Shown piece after piece: positions 34,902-44,340 of a DNA stretch of 45,897 bases. Positions within the stretch are counted from its first letter, which is position 1. Each line of letters starts with the position of its first letter. The stretch spans positions 1 through 45,897 of the forward strand of contig PAOW01000022.1 in assembly GCA_002710015.1 (NCBI GenBank), written 5' to 3'. The position numbers and the translations under genes are program-made. This DNA comes from Methanobacteriota archaeon. Its GTDB lineage: Archaea; Thermoplasmatota; Poseidoniia; Poseidoniales; Poseidoniaceae. The notes under the pieces are model-generated. The model searched no databases. It saw only the letters and a program-made list of their open reading frames with translations, and was not told the origin of the DNA.

Positions 34902-35321
34902 ATGGAAGAATGGGAAGATGTCGATATCGAGGCTGTCAGCGATGGATTAGATGCATCACCAACAGAACTTCATGCGTTCTTTGAGGTCACAAGTGATCAC
35001 CTATCTGAAGTAAGAGATAGGCACACTATGATGTTGGTTTCATCAGGGGAGTTGCCCGAAAAGCACATGGAAACCATAGCTCCAGAAAGAAGATTAGACT
35101 GGGTATTGGAAGAACTCAATGGAGTTAGGCACAACGATGGATTATCAATCCCTCTACAAGGCGTTTCCTCTGATAATGTAAATCTAAAGACCGGTGAAAT
35201 TGCCGGTAGTAAATATTTGAAACTCACAATTGGGAAAATTGAGAGAAGGTTACCACTCCCAAAAGATGCATTAGATGTCCAAGCTAAATTTGACGGCGGC
35301 ATCCTTAGATTAAACTGGTAA
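34902..35321 (+). CDS. Hsp20/alpha-crystallin-like small protein
   Basis: A 139-aa acidic protein. The second half (GSKYLKLTIGKIERRLPLPKDALDVQAKFDGGILRLNW) resembles the end of an alpha-crystallin domain, where R-x-F/L-x-LP is followed by A-x-(F/Y)-x-(N/D)-G-(V/I)-L-x-(L/I). The first half is helical and not family-like, and the usual IxI/V C-terminal tail is absent. GGAGGTAATAAC gives a strong Shine-Dalgarno before the ATG, and a TATA-like CAATATATACC sits upstream, so it may have its own promoter in the helicase 3' end. A chaperone-like role is tentative. Confidence 0.6.
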   Translation: MEEWEDVDIEAVSDGLDASPTELHAFFEVTSDHLSEVRDRHTMMLVSSGELPEKHMETIAPERRLDWVLEELNGVRHNDGLSIPLQGVSSDNVNLKTGEIAGSKYLKLTIGKIERRLPLPKDALDVQAKFDGGILRLNW

Positions 35322-38300
35322 TCATCGGTTAGGTATATCTCCTATCTGTTGAATCTCTCCAACTACTCTAGTAAGAGCTTCCTGAGCATTATTTTTGTCA
35401 ACTTCGCCCATCTCATGTCGACTGTATCTAGCCTCTTCAAAGACATTATCTAGCGACGAAAGTGCTTCATCTGATAAGTTTGGAAGTGCCGCTCTTATAG
35501 CCATTTCAAATTCTCTTACTGTTTCGAAGTCTCTTCTCAAAAATCCTCTACCCATCAAGACATGGACCAGACTTTCATAACACTGGAAAATCGCTTCACG
35601 CATTGAATCTCCGGCCGCAAGCAGTTCTGCGGTGTATGAGAATATGTCTGCGATTTCTTTTGCAGCTGACTCAGCTCTCCTCCTCATGATTACGAATGCT
35701 ACGACAGCCCCTACAAGAAGTGCAAGTATTGCATAGAACCATAGAGATTGGAATATTGACGAATTTTCTCCCTCGTATTCGTAATCAACAGGTACACCTT
35801 GGTTATAATTGGCATTAAACTCGTCAACTGAATCATCAGACAGAATACTGTTTGGAGCCATTGACATCTTAACGATTAACTCCCCGTGAACTGAAGTATC
35901 ACCATAAGGAGTTTCATTATTGAATATGAATTCTGCTATACCGCCATCCTTGGTAGTTGCAACGGTCTGATCTATCCTCTCTCCATCTGAACTTTCGAGG
36001 TAAACAGATATCGAAACACCGTTAACTCCGTCTATAATTTCTGGGTCTACTTGAGTGATAGTCTCGAGGGATATTTCACCACGAATTACTTCTTGTTCAC
36101 CTTCTATTACCTTATCAATACTAACTTTTGATTCAGCAGTAATTCTAATCTGTATGTTATCCGTGAAAATGTTACCCGCTCTTAGATATTGTGAGCCATT
36201 TTGAGGGGTCTCAACGTTTAACCTTACAGTTCCTGGCTCCATCCATGTCGGTGCTGTTGCGGTCATCGTGAAAATTCCGTTATCCCAAATGACATTGTTG
36301 TTTATACATCGAGAATCACTACTGGAGGATGAACAATCGAAACCGTTTCCAAGCAACAAAATAGCATTATTGATTTGAGCACCTTGACCTCCTACTTCAG
36401 TTACCCTTCCTTTGATGAAGATTCTATTTTCAACACTGTCACCTCTAATTACATAGCTATTAATTTCATCAACCTGTACTGTCACTTCTGCCCAAACTGT
36501 AACAGTCACATTTGTTGAAGTTGGCAGGTGGCCAGGACTTCCACTGAATTCAAACCTCATAACATGGTCTCCTCTTGAATACGAGGATTGAACTCTTATT
36601 GATGTGCTAAATTCACCAGATAGTGATGTCACTACTGTTGCTACAATTTCGTCTCCAAGATATATAGAAATTGTTTCTCCTGCAAGACCGTCGTTCAAAG
36701 CGGTATCAATATCGTAAAGGCTTCCGGTTATCTCCCAGAAATCTGTTCTTGTAACATCACTTTCTGAAATGCTGACCGACATTTCAGATCTATGAGCGAG
36801 GAAAAACGTGGTATTTCCTTGTCCAGCTCGATAATATCCTTGCGCAGGCACGTTTGCAATCACTGTGTTATTTCCATCTGCAAAAATGTTGGGTACCTGC
36901 CATGTAAAGCTAAAGTTGCCATTTGAATCGGTTGTTGCATTTCCAATTGCTATATTTTCAACCGTTAATAGAACCGACATATTCTCAAGCGGATTTAGCT
37001 GATTATCTCCAACAAATCCATCGATGGTTGTCAATTGTTCTACCGCAAGTGGTGAATCTACATTGACTTGCACGACTATTTGCGAGTAAATGTTCCAAGT
37101 CCCACTGTTTTGCGAAGGTAGATACCCTGTTGAGCCTGTGAACCTTGTTTCCATAAGAACTGGTCCAAGTGCTGCGTCAGCTGGAACTGGATGGATAGCG
37201 GTGAAGGAACCGTCCGACGTTGTTGTAACATTGGTCAAGAATTCCCCACCGAGCCAAATCTCAATAATTTGATTTTCTAAAGGATTGTCAACAATGTCCA
37301 AAAGGCGTCCTTGGATTGTTAACACTTCTTCTCTGTCAACCTGTCCGCTAGGAGTTAATAGCAAAATTTTAGTTGGGACTGCAACAGTGAAATTTACAGA
37401 ATCTATACTTGGAAGATAGAAATCAGGATTCGCACTATCACCCTCACCGATGGGATCAACCCAGTCTCTACCACCTGCAAAGCTAACTGAAATTGTGTGG
37501 TCTCCTGCGCTGATACTCGTAGGGGAGTTCCATACAAACGCAAATGATCCGTCAGTATCGCTTGTCTGAACGCTAGATACCGGGACACCGTCAATTAGTA
37601 AGTATACGATAGCAATCGAGTTATTGCCATTCTTGCGGAGAACTAAATCTAAGTCATCGAGCAAGGTTCCGTTCACAAGCAATGTTTCTCCAGCAGTAAT
37701 TGATTGAGAACTATCTGTTATATCTACGACAGTCTCACCTAATACAACGAATTCTACTGTTGCTGTGTCGCCAACTAAACCTGTAGTTCCAGGTGTGCCT
37801 GAGAAATTTGCATCAAGATTATGGAAGCCAACCTCAACATCTGTCGGCACGGTCAAATTAACGTCAATTACCCCAAATGCGTCAGTAGAGCTTACAGTAG
37901 ATACTTGTGTGCCATTAATGTTCACGGTTATCTGAACACCAACAACTGCTGCACCTGTATTATCTATCAACTGAAGTCTTGCATTAACATTGTCTCCTCG
38001 ATTTGTTCTATCATTCAAAGACGGCTGATTAGCACCATCCAATGCTGGTTTTACAAATGTTAGAATGGTATATCCTCTACTATCAAATGACTGATTCGCA
38101 CTCGACCCAGAATAATAGTTTACAGAAGGAATAAATTGGGCCTCCGCAATGTGTGACCCTGCCCTAAATGCAGAAGAAAGAGTAATGTCTGCTATCCAAC
38201 TTCCGTTAGCTAAGATTTGTCCGTTTGTGAGTGTAAATCCTGTGGCATTCCCATCGATGGTAAACAATACATTAGCAGTTAGTGGGTCTCCGTTACGTAA

Positions 38301-41300
38301 TTGTAATGCACTACCATTATCGCTTTCAACAGTACCTGTGATAGAAAATGATTCACCTGCAACAGGGTTAGCAACTATCGGGTCAACAACCATTATTGTT
38401 ATTGATCGAACGGTAACTGTTGAAACATTTCTCTGACTTGGTAACAAATCGAAACTGCCGTTGTAGTAGAGACCTATTGTAATCAATCCCAGTGGTTGAT
38501 CGAATGGGATTGGATGTACAAACTCGGTACGCCCTTGGTTGTCCGTGATGTTAGAAATAAGCCATGTTTCGTCAAATAAAACATCAATTGTATAATTGCT
38601 CAATGGCTGGAATAGATTTGAAGATTCTACTAACTGAAGTGATATGTTTACATTTGTTCCACGATTCACAATCATTGGGTTAAGAGGTTGCACATTCTCA
38701 AATAGAGTGACACCCTGAACCAAAATTGAGTGATTACTTGTGTCTGTAAGATAAAACGGAGATGAACCTTCAACTACTGAAATTATCAGGTTCCTTGGCC
38801 CGCGAAGTGTGCCATTGTTGAGAACATCGGTAGGTACAGAAAAGTTGAAACTTCCGTTTAAAGAAGTAAATACTCCGTTGATTAGTTTTTCATTCGGGTT
38901 ATCCAACCAGAAAATTTCCATCGCAACAGCAGTTGTAAGATTCCTGCTCGAGTTATCGCCATCCTCTACCTGACCAATCACTTGGAAATTAACTCCGGCT
39001 GTGACGGTAGAGGGTATTGAATCTACTCTGATGTTCGATGAGACTTGAACTGTCAAATTAATGTCGGTAAAGTTACCGTAGTGTCTAGTAGCTCCAGTTG
39101 ATTTAACTGCTGTGACATCATCTAAAACCTCCATACGCAGAGTGTATTGGCCAGGATCTACACCTGTAATTAGCCATGATAGGGTTGCATTCCCTTCATT
39201 ATCACTTGTTGAACTTCCAATGGATATGTTAGCTCCTCCGTAATCTAATATGTAATTTACAACTGATCCACTTAGATTAGAACCGTCAGCGACGTCCGTA
39301 ATTCTGGCTTGAATTTCGACAGTTGTGTTGATAGTTGCTATCAAGTTGACAAGCGGACCTGAATTTACAACTACATCCGACTCAATACCCCAGGTGGTTG
39401 ATGGAGTTTGAGGAGGGGAAGGAGGAGTTGCTGAATCTATCCAGACAAAGTAAGCACCGCCCTCTGAAGCTAGTGAGTCGAAATCAGCAAATATTTCGAT
39501 ATCATATACCGACGAAGGTAAATTAGTCGGGGCAGTTATTGTTACATTATACGCTCCAGTTGAGTTATTCAACAGGCCATTAGCTAAGTCAATCGGACCC
39601 TCTGGCGTGAGAAGTTGTGCTCTTATTATTGAATCATTATCTAAGACAGCATTGCCGTGAACTGAATCAGTAATGTCTCCTATTACCCATGTTGTACTAC
39701 CTAGGTAAGACCAATCATCGATAACTGTTACAGTTATATCGACAGTTCCCATGATTCTAAGTTCTGATGTATTTGTTGAGGCTAAAAAGAAGTCATTACC
39801 TGCGAATATCATATCAAATGAATAATCTCCTGCAAATAGGTTAGCGTCTGTTGTAAATGTCGGAGATATAGTACTTGACTCAGGGTTGACAGTTGTGTTT
39901 ACGGTAGTCCCATTAAAATCAAAAGTGAACGTCCCATTTAGGTTCAAATCAAATTGGCCTCCCAAATGGTCTCTAACTAGGACAATAATTCCAACCTCGC
40001 TACCTCTAATCTGAGGATTTGCCTGTAATTCCATAAATAACAGACCTTGTAAGAACCATGGTGTACCGGAAGTATTCAAGGAATCTGTAGCCTCAAGGTC
40101 ATCAGGATAGAATACTAATTCTAATTCTACATCACCCGCTTTCACAAACGTTGTATTGATCGCTAAGGTATGATTTATTGCAAAGGAACCGTTGATTGTT
40201 TTATTGAATAATTCAACGAATGTTCCACCGCCATTGAGCTCCCGCATTCCAAATGAGAGACTTCCATTCAAAGATGTCGGAGTTGCTCCAAATGACGAAG
40301 CTGTTCCGTTTATGTAAACAGGCTCGCCAATCTGCAGAATGGAGTTGTTGGTTGTTGGACCTTCTATTGTTGCAGTCAAGTTAGGAGCATCTCTAATATC
40401 CAAAATAATCGAGTGAGTAGAAGGCCTTAGGTGGAATTGAGGGCCAGTTATGGGTTGTGAATTATCCTGCCACCCACTAAACCCTAGAGTAGCAGATATG
40501 TTGGTTTTAGTTTCTAATTCGTCCAGTGTCACATTGATTTCCCAGATACCGCTGGGGCCAACGGTTCCAGATATGTTGGTCTGTCCATCTTCTGAAGACA
40601 CATAGTCGAGCCAAACTTCCAATCCAGCAATGTTTTCTGTTCCGCCTGTATCATTATTTTCTAAAAGAAGTTGTCCCGAAATTACTGTTGTCGCACCAGC
40701 TCCTAGTACTGGCTGATCAATCGCACCCGGTTCTAAATGACTTATCAGTGAATCATCTGTTATGTTAATGAACACACCAAGGTCGATTCCATCATAGGAA
40801 ACATATCCGCTCTGTATGTGTTCTATCACAATGGTAGCGAATCCAGGAATTACTGCGCTTTCCATAGTCCCATTTATGGCGAAATTTCCGCTGGAATCTG
40901 TTGTTATTGTCCCGAACAAATTGTTGAATGATGCTGCAGAGCCAGGCACATTATCAACATCCTCTACTCCAACAACATAACCCCTCAAAGTAATGTCAGG
41001 TATTGCTGTCGAGTTATCCAAGTATTGTAGAGTTCCTGACACAACAACCTCCGTTTGACCATCTCTATCATAGGTCGTTGGAGACCAAGATAAATTGGCA
41101 ATCTCGATTTCTTCTGGCTCTGGACACGCATCGAAAGGAATCCATCCAAGATCATCACCACCACTGCTGGGACTCATCTCTAATCTTACTTCACCCCATT
41201 GTGCAAGATCAGTGCCAAATACAGCGTATCCGTTACCTGTCCAAGTTCCTCCTTTGTATCCTGTGACAAATCTGGCAGGTAAACCTGCAAGTCTTGCCAT

Positions 41301-44285
41301 AGTCACGAATACTGTGGTAAACTCTGAACAAGTTCCTTCCTTCGCTCGATTCAATAAATCAAAAGTAATGTCGGCCTGAGGCGCAACTCCACTTCCGTTG
41401 TAATTTCTCTTGAAGTCATAAGTTGCATTTCCTTCTTTTAGGAACGTTGCAATGGCTTCGGCCTTTGAATATGCATCTGATGCTCCAGCATTGCTTATCA
41501 CATCATTTGTTAAGTTTGAAACAAATGACTCTGATAGGGAGCTGTTGGTAAACTCATCTGGCAATAATGTTTCATAATTTGATGAGGACCCAGGTATGGT
41601 ATTGGGTGCTAGTGTACTCCAATCGAACCAATATTCGTATTCCTCAACCCATATTGCATCTAAAAGGCCAGCAGTAATCTGGTACCCATGTGTATCGTTT
41701 GTTCTAGACATGGCTAATGATGCATCAGACCAGAACGTTATGTTGTATAGGTATGCAGACATTGGGACTTTTCCACTCATCATTGGATTAGAAAATTCGA
41801 CATTCCATGCTACTGTATCATTCGCATAATTTGATGATGCCAGGTTTGAGAAATTAGTATATGGGACATTAATTTGTGTAGCAGGGTGCGCATCGGTCTC
41901 TAGACCATATGCGGCACCTGTGTAGTAATCATATGTGTGAATCCTCCACATGTGCTCTCTATCCAAGTCAACTACACCACTTGTGTTGTTTGCCCAGAAT
42001 ATGATATCATTTTGCACCACATCGTCAGTCGGGTCAAACGGGTCAAATGGAGAGCCTTGGCAATTTGAAAACCAAAATTGTTGTGGACATTCGTCACCAT
42101 CTAACATCCCGCCTCCATCTGTATCGGGGTTTCGCCAATCTGTTCCAGTTTGATTTTCGACAGCATCTGGAATCGAGTCACCATCGAAGTCGTCCGGGAA
42201 TATATCGTCTGAAGGGTCGCTTTCCGGGTTAGTAGAGTCAAAATACTCTTGCTTGTCGTTGACACCACCTGCATCAGTATCGATGTTGTCGTCATCTGTT
42301 ACCCAAGCATCTTGGCTACCGTTAGTGATTCCAATCCATGAATTATCACAACCTGTCGATGTTTCGAAGTAATTATTCAATCCATCTCCATCATCGTCAA
42401 GATTGTTATCGCACGGTTCGAGGGGATCTGTTCCAACCAAAACCTCATCGAAATCATTTACTCCGTCGCCATCTGAATCAAACAAAGTGGGATTAGAGAA
42501 GTAACCGAAAACTCCCAGTGTTTCTTCCCAATCTGCTAAACCATCGCCATCCGTATCAGCGTAGTCATCGTCACAATAGCTGGGGAATACGCCAGTTGTG
42601 AGATCGTGACACCATGAATTATTCCAACTTTCAACAGACGTTGCTCCAGCAGGTGGCGCTACAAATACTCCCTGCAGAACATTGTTGACTTCAGAACCAT
42701 ATGAAAACTGAGTGTAAGTGCCGGAACTATTGTAGTATCCAATCCCTCCACCTGGAGAAAACCCTGAGCCGTCTACGAGAGTTAATTGCTTTGATCCTGA
42801 ATTATACGCCCCAGCTCCTATTGAAGATGCAAAATTAATCACAGAGTCACAAGGATCCGTGCCATGTGTCATATTCAACTCATCACCATCATTTACCCCG
42901 CCGAAGTCAGTATCAGCAACATTCCAAAGGGTACATGACAAGTTTTCCTGCCAGTTCTCAATTCCATCATTGTCGAAATCACCAGAATCTTCTCTTCTGG
43001 TTGGATCAGTTTCGTTCGTATCGACTACCCCGTTACCATTAACGTCTTCATCACCATCATCGAACGCATCTCCATCTGTGTTGTTGTTCCGAGGGTCGCT
43101 AGGTTGGGCAGGAAAACCATACTGTCCGTTGACTTCGATGCCGTCATTAACGCCATCTGCGTCTGTATCTGGATTTGTAGGGTCTGTCAGTAGCGTGAGC
43201 GCTTCATGTGAATCATTTAGACCATCGTTATCTGTATCGGAATCAAGAGGATTTGTGGAAGTTATACCATCTGTTTCTGCCGTCAAAGTTGCACATCCAC
43301 CCGGCCCTATTCCTTGGTGTGGAGAACAAGGAGTAGTTGTCTCTGTGTAAGAACCATCTGGACCTGGTCGATAACATGGCTGTCCACCACAAGTTGTTGT
43401 CCAAGATGGATTGATGTATTCATAGATGTTGATCAGTCCGTCACCGTCTGGGTCACCGTTTGCTCCATCTGCATTGGATGCGGATGTAGCATTCAGACCA
43501 TTTGAAGCCTCCCAGCCATCTGGCATGCCATCACCATCTGTATCCCATCCATTAGGGTCCTCATCATACACTCCATCGCCATCATCATCATTTGTAGCAC
43601 AATCTGCATCACCATCAAAGTCATTGTCGTTTGAATCTACCATTCCATCTTTATCGTTGTCAAAACCATCTGTGCAAATGTTTCCAACAGGGTCCTCGTC
43701 ACACAGGATTATTGTTCCTGTTCCGTCGGAGCCTGAATCTCCACACGCTAGTTGATTATACTGCATTGCATTTTCTTCATCCCAATTGTTCACGGGAACT
43801 GTTCCGTTCCACCAAACACCATTGTCAAGATACGAAGCAGTTGAACTCAAGTCCCAGTTTGATGGTTGACCATAATTATATTCTTGCAAGTTTGAAAATC
43901 CATCTCCATCGGGATCTCCGATAGCTCCATCATCATTATTTGCCGAAAGTGGATCTAACCCGTATTGCCACTCCCAGCCATCCGGTAATTGGTCATTGTC
44001 CGAGTCCCAGTCATTGGGTTGTGTATTTATCAGATATTCAAGTCCATAAGTCAAGCCATCTCCATCTTGATCGGTAGATGCTAGAGCAGTGAATGACACA
44101 AATTCAATAGAAGCGATTGTGGACATTAGCATAAGTAATGCAAGCGCAATAGATTTCGCTTTCTTTTGACCAAGCCTTAGAGTAATATTTGTTCGCGCTG
44201 AGGAGTGAACGGAGGGCATACTCAAGTCTGACACCAAAGACATCCTCACAGCAAAGGCACTTAATGGAAATGGTGCATTGTTCAT
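35322..44285 (-). CDS. Giant surface protein: TSP3 repeats, transglutaminase-like domain, Ig-like array, TM, DUF4129-like tail
   Basis: A 2987-aa protein. The N-terminus has a basic stretch and hydrophobic signal (KKAKSIALALLMLMSTIASI); the true start may be Met15 or Met23. Residues about 70-760 are thrombospondin type-3-like calcium repeats (DQDGDGL, DSDNDQLPDGWE, DTDGDGMPDGWE, DSDTDNDGLNDS). Residues about 930-1065 resemble a transglutaminase core: KEGTCSEFTTVFVTMARLAG with the Cys near 986, then GLPARFVTGYKGG and LGWIPFDACPE. The expected His motif HAW reads AQW. About 1750 residues of Ig-like repeats follow (repeated DxxGNFxxxxxVP patterns). A helix (WFYAILALLVGAVVAFVIM, about 2847-2868) ends in a cytoplasmic domain (RGFLRRDFETVREFEMAIRA, FEEARYSRHEMGE) like DUF4129, which often accompanies TgpA-type transglutaminases. 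Confidence 0.9.
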   Translation of the reverse strand: MNNAPFPLSAFAVRMSLVSDLSMPSVHSSARTNITLRLGQKKAKSIALALLMLMSTIASIEFVSFTALASTDQDGDGLTYGLEYLINTQPNDWDSDNDQLPDGWEWQYGLDPLSANNDDGAIGDPDGDGFSNLQEYNYGQPSNWDLSSTASYLDNGVWWNGTVPVNNWDEENAMQYNQLACGDSGSDGTGTIILCDEDPVGNICTDGFDNDKDGMVDSNDNDFDGDADCATNDDDGDGVYDEDPNGWDTDGDGMPDGWEASNGLNATSASNADGANGDPDGDGLINIYEYINPSWTTTCGGQPCYRPGPDGSYTETTTPCSPHQGIGPGGCATLTAETDGITSTNPLDSDTDNDGLNDSHEALTLLTDPTNPDTDADGVNDGIEVNGQYGFPAQPSDPRNNNTDGDAFDDGDEDVNGNGVVDTNETDPTRREDSGDFDNDGIENWQENLSCTLWNVADTDFGGVNDGDELNMTHGTDPCDSVINFASSIGAGAYNSGSKQLTLVDGSGFSPGGGIGYYNSSGTYTQFSYGSEVNNVLQGVFVAPPAGATSVESWNNSWCHDLTTGVFPSYCDDDYADTDGDGLADWEETLGVFGYFSNPTLFDSDGDGVNDFDEVLVGTDPLEPCDNNLDDDGDGLNNYFETSTGCDNSWIGITNGSQDAWVTDDDNIDTDAGGVNDKQEYFDSTNPESDPSDDIFPDDFDGDSIPDAVENQTGTDWRNPDTDGGGMLDGDECPQQFWFSNCQGSPFDPFDPTDDVVQNDIIFWANNTSGVVDLDREHMWRIHTYDYYTGAAYGLETDAHPATQINVPYTNFSNLASSNYANDTVAWNVEFSNPMMSGKVPMSAYLYNITFWSDASLAMSRTNDTHGYQITAGLLDAIWVEEYEYWFDWSTLAPNTIPGSSSNYETLLPDEFTNSSLSESFVSNLTNDVISNAGASDAYSKAEAIATFLKEGNATYDFKRNYNGSGVAPQADITFDLLNRAKEGTCSEFTTVFVTMARLAGLPARFVTGYKGGTWTGNGYAVFGTDLAQWGEVRLEMSPSSGGDDLGWIPFDACPEPEEIEIANLSWSPTTYDRDGQTEVVVSGTLQYLDNSTAIPDITLRGYVVGVEDVDNVPGSAASFNNLFGTITTDSSGNFAINGTMESAVIPGFATIVIEHIQSGYVSYDGIDLGVFINITDDSLISHLEPGAIDQPVLGAGATTVISGQLLLENNDTGGTENIAGLEVWLDYVSSEDGQTNISGTVGPSGIWEINVTLDELETKTNISATLGFSGWQDNSQPITGPQFHLRPSTHSIILDIRDAPNLTATIEGPTTNNSILQIGEPVYINGTASSFGATPTSLNGSLSFGMRELNGGGTFVELFNKTINGSFAINHTLAINTTFVKAGDVELELVFYPDDLEATDSLNTSGTPWFLQGLLFMELQANPQIRGSEVGIIVLVRDHLGGQFDLNLNGTFTFDFNGTTVNTTVNPESSTISPTFTTDANLFAGDYSFDMIFAGNDFFLASTNTSELRIMGTVDITVTVIDDWSYLGSTTWVIGDITDSVHGNAVLDNDSIIRAQLLTPEGPIDLANGLLNNSTGAYNVTITAPTNLPSSVYDIEIFADFDSLASEGGAYFVWIDSATPPSPPQTPSTTWGIESDVVVNSGPLVNLIATINTTVEIQARITDVADGSNLSGSVVNYILDYGGANISIGSSTSDNEGNATLSWLITGVDPGQYTLRMEVLDDVTAVKSTGATRHYGNFTDINLTVQVSSNIRVDSIPSTVTAGVNFQVIGQVEDGDNSSRNLTTAVAMEIFWLDNPNEKLINGVFTSLNGSFNFSVPTDVLNNGTLRGPRNLIISVVEGSSPFYLTDTSNHSILVQGVTLFENVQPLNPMIVNRGTNVNISLQLVESSNLFQPLSNYTIDVLFDETWLISNITDNQGRTEFVHPIPFDQPLGLITIGLYYNGSFDLLPSQRNVSTVTVRSITIMVVDPIVANPVAGESFSITGTVESDNGSALQLRNGDPLTANVLFTIDGNATGFTLTNGQILANGSWIADITLSSAFRAGSHIAEAQFIPSVNYYSGSSANQSFDSRGYTILTFVKPALDGANQPSLNDRTNRGDNVNARLQLIDNTGAAVVGVQITVNINGTQVSTVSSTDAFGVIDVNLTVPTDVEVGFHNLDANFSGTPGTTGLVGDTATVEFVVLGETVVDITDSSQSITAGETLLVNGTLLDDLDLVLRKNGNNSIAIVYLLIDGVPVSSVQTSDTDGSFAFVWNSPTSISAGDHTISVSFAGGRDWVDPIGEGDSANPDFYLPSIDSVNFTVAVPTKILLLTPSGQVDREEVLTIQGRLLDIVDNPLENQIIEIWLGGEFLTNVTTTSDGSFTAIHPVPADAALGPVLMETRFTGSTGYLPSQNSGTWNIYSQIVVQVNVDSPLAVEQLTTIDGFVGDNQLNPLENMSVLLTVENIAIGNATTDSNGNFSFTWQVPNIFADGNNTVIANVPAQGYYRAGQGNTTFFLAHRSEMSVSISESDVTRTDFWEITGSLYDIDTALNDGLAGETISIYLGDEIVATVVTSLSGEFSTSIRVQSSYSRGDHVMRFEFSGSPGHLPTSTNVTVTVWAEVTVQVDEINSYVIRGDSVENRIFIKGRVTEVGGQGAQINNAILLLGNGFDCSSSSSDSRCINNNVIWDNGIFTMTATAPTWMEPGTVRLNVETPQNGSQYLRAGNIFTDNIQIRITAESKVSIDKVIEGEQEVIRGEISLETITQVDPEIIDGVNGVSISVYLESSDGERIDQTVATTKDGGIAEFIFNNETPYGDTSVHGELIVKMSMAPNSILSDDSVDEFNANYNQGVPVDYEYEGENSSIFQSLWFYAILALLVGAVVAFVIMRRRAESAAKEIADIFSYTAELLAAGDSMREAIFQCYESLVHVLMGRGFLRRDFETVREFEMAIRAALPNLSDEALSSLDNVFEEARYSRHEMGEVDKNNAQEALTRVVGEIQQIGDIPNR

Positions 44286-44298
44286 ACAATAAGAGGGG

Positions 44299-44320
44299 AA
44301 AAATCTCCCCTACGGGGAGA
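44299..44320 (-). terminator. Intrinsic-type terminator after the upstream surface-protein gene
   Basis: On the minus strand TCTCCCC-GTA-GGGGAGA is a perfect 7-bp stem immediately followed by TTTTT. It lies 20 nt after the stop of the 511+-aa gene and 14 nt before the giant gene's ATG, so it would separate the two transcripts and leaves almost no room for a promoter of the giant gene outside the hairpin itself. It could instead act as an attenuator. Confidence 0.65.
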
Positions 44321-44340
44321 AGTTGACTCTACTTATCTAT

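Noticed and set aside
42859-43350. 163-aa plus-strand ORF and many other plus-strand ORFs inside the giant gene
   Set aside because: Ser/Pro-rich composition is the antisense reading of Asp/Gly-rich calcium repeats; these are shadows of the minus-strand gene.
42000-44100. Tandem DNA repeats or CRISPR-like array in the region of regularly spaced similar sequences
   Set aside because: The periodicity comes from degenerate codons for Asp-rich calcium-binding repeats; units differ in length and sequence and there are no identical repeats with unique spacers.
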